The translations under genes and the position numbers were made by a program. The notes under the pieces were generated by a model that saw only the letters and a program-made list of their open reading frames with translations, was not told where the DNA came from and searched no databases. A stretch of 64,000 nt of DNA from Streptomyces sp. AC512_CC834 (GTDB lineage: Bacteria > Actinomycetota > Actinomycetes > Streptomycetales > Streptomycetaceae), in the NCBI RefSeq assembly GCF_019049325.1, contig NZ_JAGMUO010000028.1, positions 1 to 64,000 of the forward strand. Reading direction: 5' to 3'. Within the stretch, counting starts at the first letter, position 1; every line of letters starts with the position of its first letter. This document shows positions 26,704 through 34,382 of this stretch, one piece after another.

Positions 26704-26728
26704 CGCCAGGGCGTGCCGGACCCTGGCG
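26704..26728 (+). terminator. Hairpin after the Lrp-type gene
   Basis: CGCCAGGG (26704-26711) pairs with CCCTGGCG (26721-26728) around nine bases, starting eight bases after the stop. Confidence 0.6.
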
Positions 26729-26740
26729 GCCGCGGGGCGA

Positions 26741-26837
26741 CGGCCACCGGGCCACGCCCACCGGCCGAAGCCCACCGGCCGAAGCCCACCGGACCACGGC
26801 CACCGGGCGGCGCCCACGGGCCACGCCCACCGGACCA
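26741..26837. repeat. 14-bp degenerate tandem array (CGCCCACCGGNCCA), seven copies
   Basis: Seven consecutive 13-14-bp units fill the gap between the Lrp-type gene and the amidohydrolase gene, each keeping a CCACCGG-like core. No spacers lie between units. Confidence 0.85.
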
Positions 26838-26934
26838 CGGCCCCGGCCGCCTCGCCGTCGGCCCGGCGCGGCCCTCGGGGCATGCGGACGCCCCGACTGC
26901 CGGGCCGCGCCCGCGAAGGGCGAGACTGGTGTCC

Positions 26935-28539
26935 ATGAGCGAGCCCAACACCACGTCCACGACCGTCCTGCTGCGCCGCGGCGAGGTCCACAGTCCCGCC
27001 GACCCCTTCGCGACGGCCATGGTCGTCGAACGCGGCCAGGTCGCCTGGGTCGGCTCGGAGGGTGCCGCGGACGCCTTTGCGGACGGCGTGGACGAAGTGA
27101 TCGACCTGGACGGCGCCCTCGTCACCCCGGCGTTCACCGACGCACATGTGCACACGACCACCACGGGGCTCGCCCTGACCGGACTCGACCTGTCCGGCGC
27201 CCCCGACCGGGCGTCGGCCCTCGCCCTCGTACGGGACTTCGCCGCGGCGCGCCCGGACGACCGCGTGCTGCTCGGCCATGGCTGGGACACGGCCCGCTGG
27301 CCCGACGGGCTGCCCCCGACGCGCGCCGAACTGGACGAGGCGACCGGCGGGCGCCCCCTCTATCTCAGCCGTATCGACGTCCACTCGGCCGTCGTCAGCA
27401 CCGCCCTGCTCGACCTGGCGCCCGGTGGGCCCACCCGCGCGCAGGGCCCCCTCACCGGCGACGCCCACCACGCCGTACGCGCCGCGGCCCTCGGGGCCGT
27501 CACCCCCGCCCAGCGCGCCGGAGCCCAGCGCGCCGCCCTCGCGCACGCCGCCTCCCTCGGTATCGGAACCGTTCACGAATGCGCAGGCCCGGAGATCTCC
27601 TCCGAGGACGACCTCACCGGCCTGCTGCGCATGGCGGCCGGGGAGCCCGGGCCGCGGGTGATCGGCTACTGGGCCGAACAGGACGTCGACAAGGCGCGGG
27701 AGCTGGGCGCGGTGGGGGCCGCCGGGGACCTCTTCGTCGACGGCTCCCTCGGCTCGCACACCGCCCGCCTGCATCAGCCGTACGCCGACGCGGGCCACAC
27801 CGGCACCGCCCACCTGGACGCCGCCGACGTCGCGGCCCACGTCGTCGCCTGCACCGAGGCAGGGCTCCAGGCGGGCTTCCACGCCATCGGCGACGCCGCC
27901 GTGACCGCCGTCGTGGAAGGCGTCCGGGCCGCCGCCGAGAAGGTCGGCCTCGCCCGCGTGCGCGGCGCCCGCCACCGGGTCGAGCACGCCGAGATGCTCA
28001 CCCCTCAGACCGTCGCCGCCTTCGCCGAGCTGGGCCTGACCGCCTCCGTGCAGCCCGCCTTCGACGCGCTCTGGGGCGGCGAGGACGGCATGTACGCCCG
28101 GCGTCTGGGTGCCGAGCGGGCCCGCACCCTCAACCCCTACGCGGCCCTGCTGCGCGCCGGTGTGCCGCTCGCCTTCGGCTCCGACAGCCCGGTCACGCCC
28201 CTCGACCCGTGGGGCACCGTCCGGGCCGCCGCCTTCCACCGCACCCCGGAGCACCGCGTCTCCGTCCGGGCGGCGTTCACGGCGCACACGCGCGGCGGCT
28301 GGCGGTCGATCGGCCGCGACGACGCGGGCGTCCTCGTGCCGGGCGTGCCCGCGGACTACGCCGTGTGGCGCACCGGCGCACTCGTGGTCCAGACCCCCGA
28401 CGACCGGGTGGCGCGCTGGTCGACCGACCCGCGCTCCGGCACCCCCGGCCTGCCGGACCTCACCCCGGGCCGGGACCTGCCGGTCTGCCTGCGTACCGTG
28501 GTGGGTGGCCGGACCGTCTTCGTACGGCCGGGCGAGTGA
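26935..28539 (+). CDS. YtcJ-like amidohydrolase (amidohydrolase 3 family)
   Basis: The 534-aa protein has the TIM-barrel metal motif T-D-A-H-V-H near residue 65, further histidines in G-F-H-A-I-G-D (~320) and R-H-R-V-E-H-A-E-M (~347), and the aspartate in A-F-G-S-D-S-P-V, all expected for YtcJ-type metal-dependent hydrolases. The N- and C-terminal flanks form the small beta-sandwich. The substrate is unknown. A GTG two codons upstream is a possible alternative start. It stands alone between the repeat array and a long non-coding gap. Confidence 0.9.
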   Translation: MSEPNTTSTTVLLRRGEVHSPADPFATAMVVERGQVAWVGSEGAADAFADGVDEVIDLDGALVTPAFTDAHVHTTTTGLALTGLDLSGAPDRASALALVRDFAAARPDDRVLLGHGWDTARWPDGLPPTRAELDEATGGRPLYLSRIDVHSAVVSTALLDLAPGGPTRAQGPLTGDAHHAVRAAALGAVTPAQRAGAQRAALAHAASLGIGTVHECAGPEISSEDDLTGLLRMAAGEPGPRVIGYWAEQDVDKARELGAVGAAGDLFVDGSLGSHTARLHQPYADAGHTGTAHLDAADVAAHVVACTEAGLQAGFHAIGDAAVTAVVEGVRAAAEKVGLARVRGARHRVEHAEMLTPQTVAAFAELGLTASVQPAFDALWGGEDGMYARRLGAERARTLNPYAALLRAGVPLAFGSDSPVTPLDPWGTVRAAAFHRTPEHRVSVRAAFTAHTRGGWRSIGRDDAGVLVPGVPADYAVWRTGALVVQTPDDRVARWSTDPRSGTPGLPDLTPGRDLPVCLRTVVGGRTVFVRPGE

Positions 28540-28599
28540 TCTCCACGGCCGACGGGGCGATGATCTTCGCCCGGCTATGACCTGCGTCTCCTCCGCGCT

Positions 28600-28630
28600 G
28601 ACCTGCGCGTTGACACCAAAGGCGCAGGTC
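28600..28630. promoter_or_regulatory. Perfect inverted repeat after the amidohydrolase gene
   Basis: GACCTGCGC (28600-28608) is matched by GCGCAGGTC (28622-28630). A TTGACA hexamer sits in its loop (28610-28615). It may end the upstream transcript or be an operator at the promoter just to the right. Confidence 0.5.
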
Positions 28631-28639
28631 GAACGACTG

Positions 28640-28670
28640 TTGACAGGCGACGGCGGGGGGCCGGTAGGTT
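28640..28670 (+). promoter_or_regulatory. SigHrdB-like promoter
   Basis: A consensus TTGACA (28640-28645) is followed after 19 bases by TAGGTT (28665-28670). Transcription would start near 28677 and run about 400 bases before the next gene, so it makes a long leader for ppm1 or a separate RNA. Confidence 0.6.
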
Positions 28671-28676
28671 CGGCCG

Positions 28677-29074
28677 AGTCCACCACCGGACGCCCGACCG
28701 GGGAATCTTCCACGTACGCGTCGCGGTGCCGCTGAGTCAGGGACGGTGTGCCGCACCGGGGCACCGCCACTGGGAGCCAGGCTCAGCGCTCGCACCGGGA
28801 CGAGGGAACGTTCCGGCCGGTCGGGAGGTGGGACCCGGGTGGGGCCCGGGCGCTCAGTAGACAACGGCTTAGGTCGACCCGCAGCCGGCGGGTCCCAGGT
28901 CGGCCCGAAGGGCGCCGGGCCCCCATCCGTCGCACAAACGGCCCGAATCGGCCATCCCTACCCCGTTCTTGGGGAAACGACACCCCCGTAGGCACGTCCT
29001 GTCACGTCGGCGCAGGCCGCGGCGATTAAGGTGGTCCTCTGCGTACGGAACGATGCGTACGGAACGAAGGGGCA
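28677..29074 (+). other. Long gap with structured segment, possible leader or small RNA
   Basis: About 400 bases without a convincing open frame. Around 28731-28787 a stem GCTGAG/CTCAGC encloses an inner hairpin (GGTGTGCC with GGGGCACC at 28745-28765). It resembles no riboswitch class I can name. The right end holds a 14-bp tandem repeat and a likely promoter region close to ppm1. Confidence 0.35.
29040..29067 (+). repeat. 14-bp tandem duplication upstream of ppm1
   Basis: TGCGTACGGAACGA is present twice in direct succession (29040-29053, 29054-29067), ending seven bases before the start codon; the second copy adjoins the AAGGGG ribosome site. Confidence 0.88.
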
Positions 29075-30004
29075 GTGGTGAACGACGGCGACGGGACGCC
29101 CGCGGCTGCGGGGCAGGGGAGGCGGTTCGGCCCCCTGGGCACGGCCTTGGTGATCATCCCGACCTACAACGAGGCGGAGAACATCAAGGCGATCGTCGCG
29201 CGCGTGCGCGAGGCGGTCCCCGAGGCACACGTTCTCGTGGCCGACGACAACAGCCCCGACGGCACCGGCAAGCTCGCCGACGAGCTGGCGGTCGGGGACG
29301 ACCACGTCCAGGTCCTGCACCGCAAGGGCAAGGAAGGGCTGGGCGCCGCCTACCTCGCGGGCTTCCGCTGGGGCCTGGAGCACGGCTACGGCGTGCTGAT
29401 CGAGATGGACGCCGACGGCTCCCACCAGCCCGAGGAGCTGCCCCGGCTGCTGACCGCCCTGAAGGGCGCCGACCTGGTGCTCGGCTCCCGCTGGGTGCCC
29501 GGCGGCCGGGTGGTGAACTGGCCCAAGTCCCGCGAGTTCATCTCGCGCGGCGGCAGCATGTACTCGCGGATCGCACTCGATCTGCCCCTGCGCGACATCA
29601 CCGGCGGCTACCGCGCCTTCCGCAGCGAGACCCTGGAGGGACTCGGCCTGGAGGAGGTCTCCTCGCAGGGCTACTGCTTCCAGGTCGACCTCGCCCGTCG
29701 GGCGATCAAGGCCGGCTACCACGTCGTCGAGGTGCCGATCACGTTCGTCGAGCGCGAACTGGGCGACTCCAAGATGAGCCGCGACATCCTCGTCGAGGCC
29801 CTCTGGAGGGTCACCACGTGGGGCGTGGGGGAGCGGGTCGGCAAGGTCCTGGGCCGCGACAGGCAGGCGGCTCGCGCGCCGGTGCAGCCGGTGCAGCCGG
29901 TCCAGCAGGTTGAGCCGGCCGAGCAGGTTGAGCCGGCCGAGCAGGTCGAGGCGTCGGACGCGTCGGGCGACAAGTCGACAAAGGCGCCCGACAGGAACGT
30001 CTGA
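29075..30004 (+). CDS. ppm1: Polyprenol-phosphate mannose synthase (GT2)
   Basis: The 309-aa protein is a soluble GT2 glycosyltransferase of the DPM1 type: V-I-I-P-T-Y-N-E-A-E-N-I (~26-37), V-A-D-D-N-S-P-D-G-T, and the metal-binding D-A-D at residues 112-114. It transfers mannose from GDP-mannose to polyprenol phosphate on the cytoplasmic face, supplying O-mannosylation of secreted proteins. There is no fused membrane acyltransferase domain as in mycobacterial Ppm1. The last ~45 residues are a repeated V-Q-P/V-E-P-A-E-Q tail from an 18-bp DNA repeat. Two adjacent GTG codons compete as start. Confidence 0.93.
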   Translation: MVNDGDGTPAAAGQGRRFGPLGTALVIIPTYNEAENIKAIVARVREAVPEAHVLVADDNSPDGTGKLADELAVGDDHVQVLHRKGKEGLGAAYLAGFRWGLEHGYGVLIEMDADGSHQPEELPRLLTALKGADLVLGSRWVPGGRVVNWPKSREFISRGGSMYSRIALDLPLRDITGGYRAFRSETLEGLGLEEVSSQGYCFQVDLARRAIKAGYHVVEVPITFVERELGDSKMSRDILVEALWRVTTWGVGERVGKVLGRDRQAARAPVQPVQPVQQVEPAEQVEPAEQVEASDASGDKSTKAPDRNV

Positions 30005-30050
30005 CCGTCCTCTTATGCCGCACTGAGCCGGGGCCAGGCACACTGGAGGT

Positions 30051-30623
30051 ATGACGACTGGCGCCCAGACCCCCAGGTCCCCCGCCCGGCCTCCACGCTC
30101 CCGGCTGCGCACGTTCCTGCCGCTGGGCGTCGCCCTGTGGCTCGTGCTGGAGATCTGGCTGCTGATCATGGTCGCGGGGGCGTCCAGCGGCTTCGTGGTC
30201 TTCCTGCTCCTGGTCGCGGGCGTCGTCCTCGGCTCCGTGGTCATCAAGGCGGCGGGCCGCCGGGCCTTCCGCAACCTCACGGAGACACTGCAACAGCAGC
30301 AGTCCGGCACACCGCCCGAGACCCGCCCCAACAGCGAGGGCAACGGCCTGATGATGCTGGGCGGGCTGCTCCTGATACTCCCCGGCCTGATCTCTGACGC
30401 GCTCGGCCTGCTGATGCTGCTTCCGCCGGTCCAGAAGGGCGTCAGCCGCTACGCGCAGCGGACGGTGGAGCGCAAGCTCCGCGACGCCGGCCCGGGCACC
30501 CTGGGCGACGCGTTCCGTCAGGCCCGCATGCACCAGCCGGACGGCAAGGTCGTCCAGGGCGAGGTCATACGGGACGACCCGGGCGACGCCCCGCAAGGCC
30601 CCCGCCCTCCGCTGTCCCGCTGA
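30051..30623 (+). CDS. fxsA: FxsA-family membrane protein
   Basis: The 190-aa protein has an FxsA core of three to four helices (residues ~22-70 and ~100-125) with the characteristic G-G-L-L-L-I-L-P-G-L-I-S-D-A-L-G segment. In E. coli FxsA modulates phage T7 exclusion by F; its normal role is unknown. A Gln-rich loop and a charged C-terminal tail are typical of actinobacterial forms. GGAGGT lies four bases before the ATG. It follows ppm1 closely and ends at a strong terminator. Confidence 0.9.
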   Translation: MTTGAQTPRSPARPPRSRLRTFLPLGVALWLVLEIWLLIMVAGASSGFVVFLLLVAGVVLGSVVIKAAGRRAFRNLTETLQQQQSGTPPETRPNSEGNGLMMLGGLLLILPGLISDALGLLMLLPPVQKGVSRYAQRTVERKLRDAGPGTLGDAFRQARMHQPDGKVVQGEVIRDDPGDAPQGPRPPLSR

Positions 30624-30669
30624 GCCTCCGGCCCGGTCCGGAGTCGGAGCGGAGCGCGGACACACCAAA

Positions 30670-30712
30670 ACCGCGGGTGCCGTACGTGAGAATCACGTAC
30701 GGCACCCGCGGT
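30670..30712. terminator. Perfect 20-bp bidirectional terminator hairpin
   Basis: Bases 30670-30689 pair exactly with 30693-30712 around a three-base loop, between convergent fxsA and rbpA. It is the longest perfect stem I noticed in the window. Confidence 0.95.
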
Positions 30713-30740
30713 GTTCGGTTGTGTCGCCTACGGTTTCCCG

Positions 30741-31115
30741 CTACGCACTCTTGCGGCTGTCTCGCGGGTGAACCGCGATGTTCATCGCGCCGGAGCGCAG
30801 AACGGCCAGCCGCTCCTCGAGAACCTCTTCGAGTTCCTCGCGGGTGCGTCGCTCCATCAGCATGTCCCAGTGCGTACGCGCGGGCTTGCCCTTCTTCTCC
30901 TCGGGACCGTCGCCATCCACCAGGAGTGCCTGGGCCCCGCAGACCTTGCACTCCCACTCCGGCGGGATCTCCGCCTCGACCGAGAAGGGCATCTCGAATC
31001 GATGCCCCTTCTCGCATGCGTACTCCACGGCCTGGCGCGGGGCCAGGTCGATGCCGCGGTCCGTCTCGTAGCTGGTCACCACGAGGCGCGTGCCGCGAAG
31101 AGCTCGCTCACTCAT
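30741..31115 (-). CDS. rbpA: RNA polymerase-binding protein RbpA
   Basis: The 124-aa protein matches streptomycete RbpA in length and motifs: an N-terminal S-E-R-A-L-R-G-T-R, zinc ligands at C34, H38, C56 and C59, and the sigma-interacting C-terminal helix (H-W-D-M-L-M-E-R-R-T-R-E-E-L). RbpA binds the principal sigma factor and stabilises open complexes. GGGAGG precedes the ATG. A SigR-type promoter lies about 62-88 bases upstream, consistent with the known disulfide-stress induction of the gene in S. coelicolor. Confidence 0.97.
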   Translation of the reverse strand: MSERALRGTRLVVTSYETDRGIDLAPRQAVEYACEKGHRFEMPFSVEAEIPPEWECKVCGAQALLVDGDGPEEKKGKPARTHWDMLMERRTREELEEVLEERLAVLRSGAMNIAVHPRDSRKSA

Positions 31116-31176
31116 GAATCGTGCCTCCCGGGCTTGTCGCCCACAGGACAGGTGTCGCTGTCGTCGTCATCCGGTC

Positions 31177-31203
31177 AACGTCCGGGCGGCGGTAAAGATT
31201 CCC
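31177..31203 (-). promoter_or_regulatory. SigR-type promoter of rbpA
   Basis: On the minus strand GGGAAT (31203-31198) is followed by exactly 18 bases and then GTT (31179-31177), matching the SigR consensus GGAAT-N18-GTT. Confidence 0.88.
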
Positions 31204-31392
31204 GTTCCGACTCCCGATCCGGGCCCTGCGTCGCCGTCGCAGCCGCAGCCTTGCAACCAGTGCAGTACCCGCCGTCGTCCGGTTTGTCACCTCTGCTGGC
31301 AGATGTGACATTGCGTTTCGGCACCTTTGACGCGCAGTAACGGTACGCCTGGCAGGCCAAACGCGTACACTACAGCCCTTTCGCGCCGAGTG

Positions 31393-32748
31393 CTAAATCC
31401 TTTCGGGTACCGGATTGCCCGCGTCGCCGATCGCCCGCCGCACCGGGACCCGCGCGAGCAGCACGAAACCGATGACGAAGAACGCCACCAGCGAGATGAT
31501 CGCGTCCCGGTAGCTTCCGGTCAGTTGGTAGGTGAGCCCGAAGAGCAACGGCCCCAGCCAGCTCATCCCGCGGTCGCTCAGCTCGTACGCCGAGAAGTAC
31601 TCGGCCTCCTTGCCGGGCGGGACCAGGTGGGAGAACAGGGAGCGGGACAGCGCCTGGCTGCCGCCCAGGACGAGCCCGATCCCGGCGGCCAGCACGAAGA
31701 ACCACACCGGTGCCCCGGCGGGAAGGAAGTACCCGGCCGCGAGGGTCACGGTCCAGGCGATCAGCGAGCCGAGGATCGTCCGCTTGGCCCCGTACGTCCG
31801 GGCCAGCCGGCCGAGCGCCAGCGCGCCCGCCACCGCCAGCACCTGGACCAGCAGTACCGCCACGATCAGCGTGGACTGCCCGAGGCCCAGTTCCTCGGAG
31901 CCGTAGACCGAGGCCTGGGAGATCACCGTCTGGATGCCGTCGTTGTAGACGAGGTACGCCAGCAGGAAGGACAGCGTCAGCGGCCGGCGGCGCATGTCGC
32001 GGACGGTCGCCGCGAGCTGCCGGAACCCGGGGAGCGCGGCCTCGCGCGCGGGAGTGCGGCGATCACGCAGACGGCTCAGCGGAATGAGCGCGAAGGCGCC
32101 CCACCACAGCCCCGCGGACGCCAGGCAGATGCGGACCGCGGCGCTCTCGCTCAGGCCGAAGGAGTCGTGGCCGGTGTAGAGGATCAGATTCGCGACCAGG
32201 ACCAGTGATCCGGCCGCGTAGCCGAAGGCCCAGCCGCGGGAGGAGACCGCGTCGCGCTCCTCGGGCGGGGCGATCTGGGGCAGATAGGAGTTGTAGAGCA
32301 TCATCGCCACCGACTGCGCCGCGTTGGCGACGACCAGGAGCACACCGCCGAGCAGATAGCGGTCGCCGCCGAGGAAGAACATCCCGGTCGTGGCCGCGGC
32401 GCCGGTGTACGCGGCGGCGGCCAGCAGTGGCTTCTTACGGCCCGAGCGGTCGGCGGCGGCGCCCACCAGGGGCATCACCAGTACCGCCACGATCACCGAC
32501 AGGGACACCGAGTACGCGAAGAACGACCCGGCACGCACCGGTATGCCCAGCGGGTGGACGTATCCGTCCGCGTCCGCCGCCGACTCGGCGACCGACGTCA
32601 GATACGGCCCAAGGAACACGGTGAGCACGCTGGTCGAGTAGACCGAGCAGGCCCAGTCGTAGAAGTACCAGCCGCGCTGCTCACGCCGCCGTCCGGCGGC
32701 CCCGTCGGCGCCGTCGGCCGCGTCCGACCGCAGGGTGTCGGTGCCCAC
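31393..32748 (-). CDS. MFS transporter, UMF1/Atg22-like
   Basis: The 451-aa protein opens with R-G-W-Y-F-Y-D-W-A-C-S-V-Y-S, the typical start of UMF1-type MFS carriers, and has about 12 helices with A-A-D-R-S-G-R-K-K-P in the 2-3 loop. The GTG at 32748 is chosen for GAGGGGA upstream; one ten codons earlier is possible. It is the last gene of a leftward unit after a YczE-like membrane protein and a glycerophosphodiesterase, so a role in taking up or recycling a lipid head-group product is conceivable but unproven. Confidence 0.88.
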   Translation of the reverse strand: MGTDTLRSDAADGADGAAGRRREQRGWYFYDWACSVYSTSVLTVFLGPYLTSVAESAADADGYVHPLGIPVRAGSFFAYSVSLSVIVAVLVMPLVGAAADRSGRKKPLLAAAAYTGAAATTGMFFLGGDRYLLGGVLLVVANAAQSVAMMLYNSYLPQIAPPEERDAVSSRGWAFGYAAGSLVLVANLILYTGHDSFGLSESAAVRICLASAGLWWGAFALIPLSRLRDRRTPAREAALPGFRQLAATVRDMRRRPLTLSFLLAYLVYNDGIQTVISQASVYGSEELGLGQSTLIVAVLLVQVLAVAGALALGRLARTYGAKRTILGSLIAWTVTLAAGYFLPAGAPVWFFVLAAGIGLVLGGSQALSRSLFSHLVPPGKEAEYFSAYELSDRGMSWLGPLLFGLTYQLTGSYRDAIISLVAFFVIGFVLLARVPVRRAIGDAGNPVPERI

Positions 32749-32802
32749 CCGTCCCCTCGCTTCCCCGTGCACGCGCACCGTCCCCCGGGCCCGGCCGGGC
32801 TC

Positions 32803-33570
32803 TCACGCCCAGACGCCGCGGTCCTCCATGACCTTGCGCAGTGTGTCGATGTGATCGGTCATGATGCCATCCACTCCCAGGTCGAGGAGCCGGTGCATGC
32901 GGTCCGGATCGTTCACCGTCCAGACGTGCACCTGCAGCCCGCGCGCGTGGGCCGCGCGGACGAAGCGCCGGTCCACCACCTGGACGCCTGCCTGGGCCTC
33001 CGGAACCTGCGCCGCCACCGCCGTGCGCCGCGCCGCCGCCGGCACGCCCCAGGAGCGCAGCCGCAGACCGAGGACGCCACGGGTGCCGTACGAGGTGGCC
33101 AGGCGCGGGCCGGCCAGCCGCTGGGCGCGGACCACACGCGCCTCGGAGAACGAGCCGACGCAGATCCGGTCCCAGGCGTCTCTCCGCCGGACCAGCTCCA
33201 GGAGGGGCCGCAGCGCCGGCTCCGCCTTCACGTCGATGTTCCAGCGCACCTCGGGGAAGGTCTCCAGCAGCTCCTCGAAGAGCGGCACCGGTTCCTCGCC
33301 CGCCACGCGCGCGTGGCGCACCTTCTCCCACGGCAGGTCGGCGATCCGCCCGGCCCCGTCCGTCACCCGGTCCAGGGTCGCGTCGTGGAAGGCGACGAGC
33401 TTCCCGTCCCGCGTGGCGTGCACGTCGGTCTCGATGTACCGGTAGCCCGCCTCGACCGCGCGGCGGAACTGCCGCAGCGTGTTCTCCAGGCCGTCCGCCG
33501 ACCCGCCCCGGTGGGCGAAGGCGATCGGGCCGGGATGGTCGAGGTAGGGGTGGCGTATCGGCGTGGTCAC
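32803..33570 (-). CDS. Glycerophosphodiester phosphodiesterase
   Basis: The 255-aa protein has the GDPD fingerprint: A-H-R-G-G-S-A-D-G-L-E-N-T (~19-31), Y-I-E-T-D-V-H-A-T-R-D-G and V-A-F-H-D, with the closing V-W-T-V-N-D. It hydrolyses deacylated phospholipids to glycerol-3-phosphate and alcohol. No signal peptide is seen, so it acts in the cytoplasm. There is no ribosome site before the GTG; translation is probably coupled to the upstream gene through the GTGA overlap at 33567-33570. Confidence 0.93.
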   Translation of the reverse strand: MTTPIRHPYLDHPGPIAFAHRGGSADGLENTLRQFRRAVEAGYRYIETDVHATRDGKLVAFHDATLDRVTDGAGRIADLPWEKVRHARVAGEEPVPLFEELLETFPEVRWNIDVKAEPALRPLLELVRRRDAWDRICVGSFSEARVVRAQRLAGPRLATSYGTRGVLGLRLRSWGVPAAARRTAVAAQVPEAQAGVQVVDRRFVRAAHARGLQVHVWTVNDPDRMHRLLDLGVDGIMTDHIDTLRKVMEDRGVWA

Positions 33571-34280
33571 CGACGCAGTATCGCGCGCCCGGGGCGACCG
33601 GCGGCAACCACCGTGCCGCCGTCCGGTGCCGACGGCACGGCGAACACACGCAGGAACACCTGGGCGAGCGGGCCGATCGACACCGCGTAGAGCAGGGTGC
33701 CGAGGCCGACCGTGCCGCCCAGGGCGAAGCCCGTCACGACGACGGTGATCTCGACGGCGGTCCGCACCAGGCGCACCGAGAGTCCCGTGCGCCGGTTCAG
33801 CCCGGTCATCAGGCCGTCGCGCGGGCCCGGTCCGAACCGCGCGGCGATGTACAGCCCGGTCGCCGCGCCGTTCAGGACGATGCCCGCCACCATCATGGCG
33901 ATCCGCGGCGTCCAGCCGTGCCCGTCGGGCAGCACGCCCAGCGTCGCGTCCATCGCCGCGCCGATCACCAGCACGTTGGAGACCGTGCCGAGGCCCGGCC
34001 GCTGGCGCAGCGGGATCCACAGCAGCAGGACCGCGGCGCCCACGATGGTGAGCACCACGCCCATCGACAGACCGGTGTGCTCCGCGAGGCCCTGGTGCAG
34101 CACGTTCCACGGCTCCAGACCGAGCCCGGACCTGACCAGCAGGGCCGAACTCGCCCCGTACAGCACGAGACCGCCGTAGAGCTGTGTCAGTCGCCGCGCG
34201 AGATGCCGTCGCGGCTGCCCGGACTGCCCGGACTCACTGGTGTGCCTGGACTGCCTGGACTGCCTGGACTGCCTGGACAC
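33567..34280 (-). CDS. YczE/YitT-like membrane protein
   Basis: The 237-aa protein has five to six membrane helices with G-L-E-P-W-N-V-L-H-Q-G-L, G-P-G-P-R-D-G-L-M-T-G-L and G-T-L-L-Y-A-V-S-I-G-P as in YczE proteins. GGGGGG lies before the GTG. Its first ~20 residues are S-R-Q repeats from a 9-bp tandem DNA repeat. It is divergent from a MocR regulator, an arrangement recurrent in many bacteria, and so is probably the regulator's target. Substrate or function is unknown. Confidence 0.88.
   Translation of the reverse strand: MSRQSRQSRQSRHTSESGQSGQPRRHLARRLTQLYGGLVLYGASSALLVRSGLGLEPWNVLHQGLAEHTGLSMGVVLTIVGAAVLLLWIPLRQRPGLGTVSNVLVIGAAMDATLGVLPDGHGWTPRIAMMVAGIVLNGAATGLYIAARFGPGPRDGLMTGLNRRTGLSVRLVRTAVEITVVVTGFALGGTVGLGTLLYAVSIGPLAQVFLRVFAVPSAPDGGTVVAAGRPGRAILRR
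34243..34278. repeat. 9-bp tandem repeat (TGCCTGGAC), four copies
   Basis: Four exact copies fall within the start of the YczE-like gene and encode S-R-Q triplets; further degenerate copies extend to about 34215. Confidence 0.9.
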
Positions 34281-34303
34281 AACGTGCCCCCCTGTGTGGT
34301 GGT

Positions 34304-34334
34304 AGTGGCCTGCCGCATGACACCCTGTGGCTTG
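34304..34334. promoter_or_regulatory. Direct repeats between YczE-like and MocR genes
   Basis: AGTGGCCTG (34304-34312) and TGTGGCTTG (34326-34334) are spaced 22 bp start to start, two helical turns, the sort of direct repeat MocR proteins bind. Confidence 0.4.
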
Positions 34335-34382
34335 AGAAGCAGAGTCAACCATGGCCAATTCGGGGAAGGTGGACTGATTTCC

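Noticed and set aside
28745..28790. Cobalamin-riboswitch-like CCGCCACTG near a G-rich segment
   Set aside because: The required order of conserved boxes is missing and the downstream genes have no link to cobalamin.
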